DNA from: JBBRWV01 sp038248985
GTDB taxonomy: Bacteria; Planctomycetota; Phycisphaerae; WQYP01
NCBI GenBank assembly: GCA_038248985.1
Contig: JBBRWV010000102.1
Span: forward strand, 1 to 14,025
Length of the DNA stretch: 14,025 nucleotides
Direction: 5' to 3'
The notes beneath the pieces were generated by a model that was not told the DNA's origin, ran no database searches, and saw nothing but the letters and a program-made list of their open reading frames with translations. The first letter of the stretch is position 1, and each line of letters starts with the position of its first letter. The position numbers and the translations under genes were made by a program. Below, piece after piece: positions 13,964-14,025 of the stretch.

Positions 13964-14025
13964 CTACAAATCCACCACCTCCAGGCTCCGCGGCAGCGTC
14001 AGCCCCAGCTTGTGTAACAGGATCG
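13964..14025 (-). CDS. C-terminal end of a protein entering from the right, possibly transposase
   Basis: Only the last 19 codons are visible, ending ILLHKLGLTLPRSLEVVDL and TAG (13966-13964). A terminator follows directly. The KLGLTLPR ending recalls the C-termini of some IS4-like transposases, and its place at the break of a truncated gene fits an insertion sequence. This is inference from a very short fragment. Confidence 0.45.
   Translation of the reverse strand, partial: ILLHKLGLTLPRSLEVVDL

Larger units (their letters stand above)
13886..14025 (-). mobile_element. Probable insertion-sequence end (partial, runs off window)
   Basis: Sequence from about 13886 to the right edge differs in character from the glycosidase-like gene. 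It contains, on the minus strand, the end of another gene, its terminator, and then about 23 bases (CGCAAACTGCGGAAGTTGGG and flanking bases, near 13887-13911) that could be a terminal inverted repeat. The boundary is placed where glycosidase-like coding similarity stops. The other end and any target duplication lie outside the window, so the element class cannot be named. Confidence 0.42.

Overview
The window looks like chromosomal DNA of a PVC-superphylum bacterium, most likely a planctomycete of the Phycisphaerae type. That is inference. It rests on two tandem pilin-like proteins with an H-X9-DG-type C-terminal motif, an unusually long RNase HII-like protein, a YdjY-like lipoprotein and a small charged protein ending in LDISA. 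The + strand is C-rich and G-poor throughout, so genes on the + strand use mostly C-ending codons while genes on the - strand use many G-ending ones.

Layout, left to right. 1-110 holds imperfect direct repeats, followed by a small hydrophilic protein (233-595 +). A minus-strand operon follows, read from right to left: serA (D-3-phosphoglycerate dehydrogenase), a GTG-started ArsR-type regulator overlapping serA by 4 bases, and a divergent RNase HII-like protein. Next are two minus-strand pilin/pseudopilin-like genes (6083-3906). Just beyond their promoter, on the opposite strand, lies a frameshifted remnant of a third gene of the same family (6207-6514).

The centre is an RNA region. It has a good sigma70-type promoter (6563-6590), a complete one-piece tmRNA (6723-7096) whose reading frame predicts a long 18-residue tag, and then a large hairpin and a strong intrinsic terminator that may delimit a small RNA. 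sthA (NAD(P) transhydrogenase) and queD (6-carboxytetrahydropterin synthase) follow on the + strand. They converge on a minus-strand operon of manC (mannose-1-phosphate guanylyltransferase), an unrecognised 108-residue protein and a RuvX/YqgF-like resolvase. Divergent from manC is a 566-residue YdjY-like lipoprotein with a perfect TATAAT box and a 12-bp palindrome upstream. At the right edge is the 3' part of a glycoside-hydrolase-like gene, apparently cut by a mobile element whose last codons and terminator are visible.

Most of the genes are housekeeping or widespread families: serine biosynthesis, trans-translation, redox balance, queuosine precursor, GDP-mannose and DNA processing. I see no CRISPR array, toxin-antitoxin pair, defence island or biosynthetic cluster. 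The least explained elements are the serA-coupled ArsR regulator, the hairpin RNA candidate, the manC-ruvX spacer protein and the relics of gene decay.
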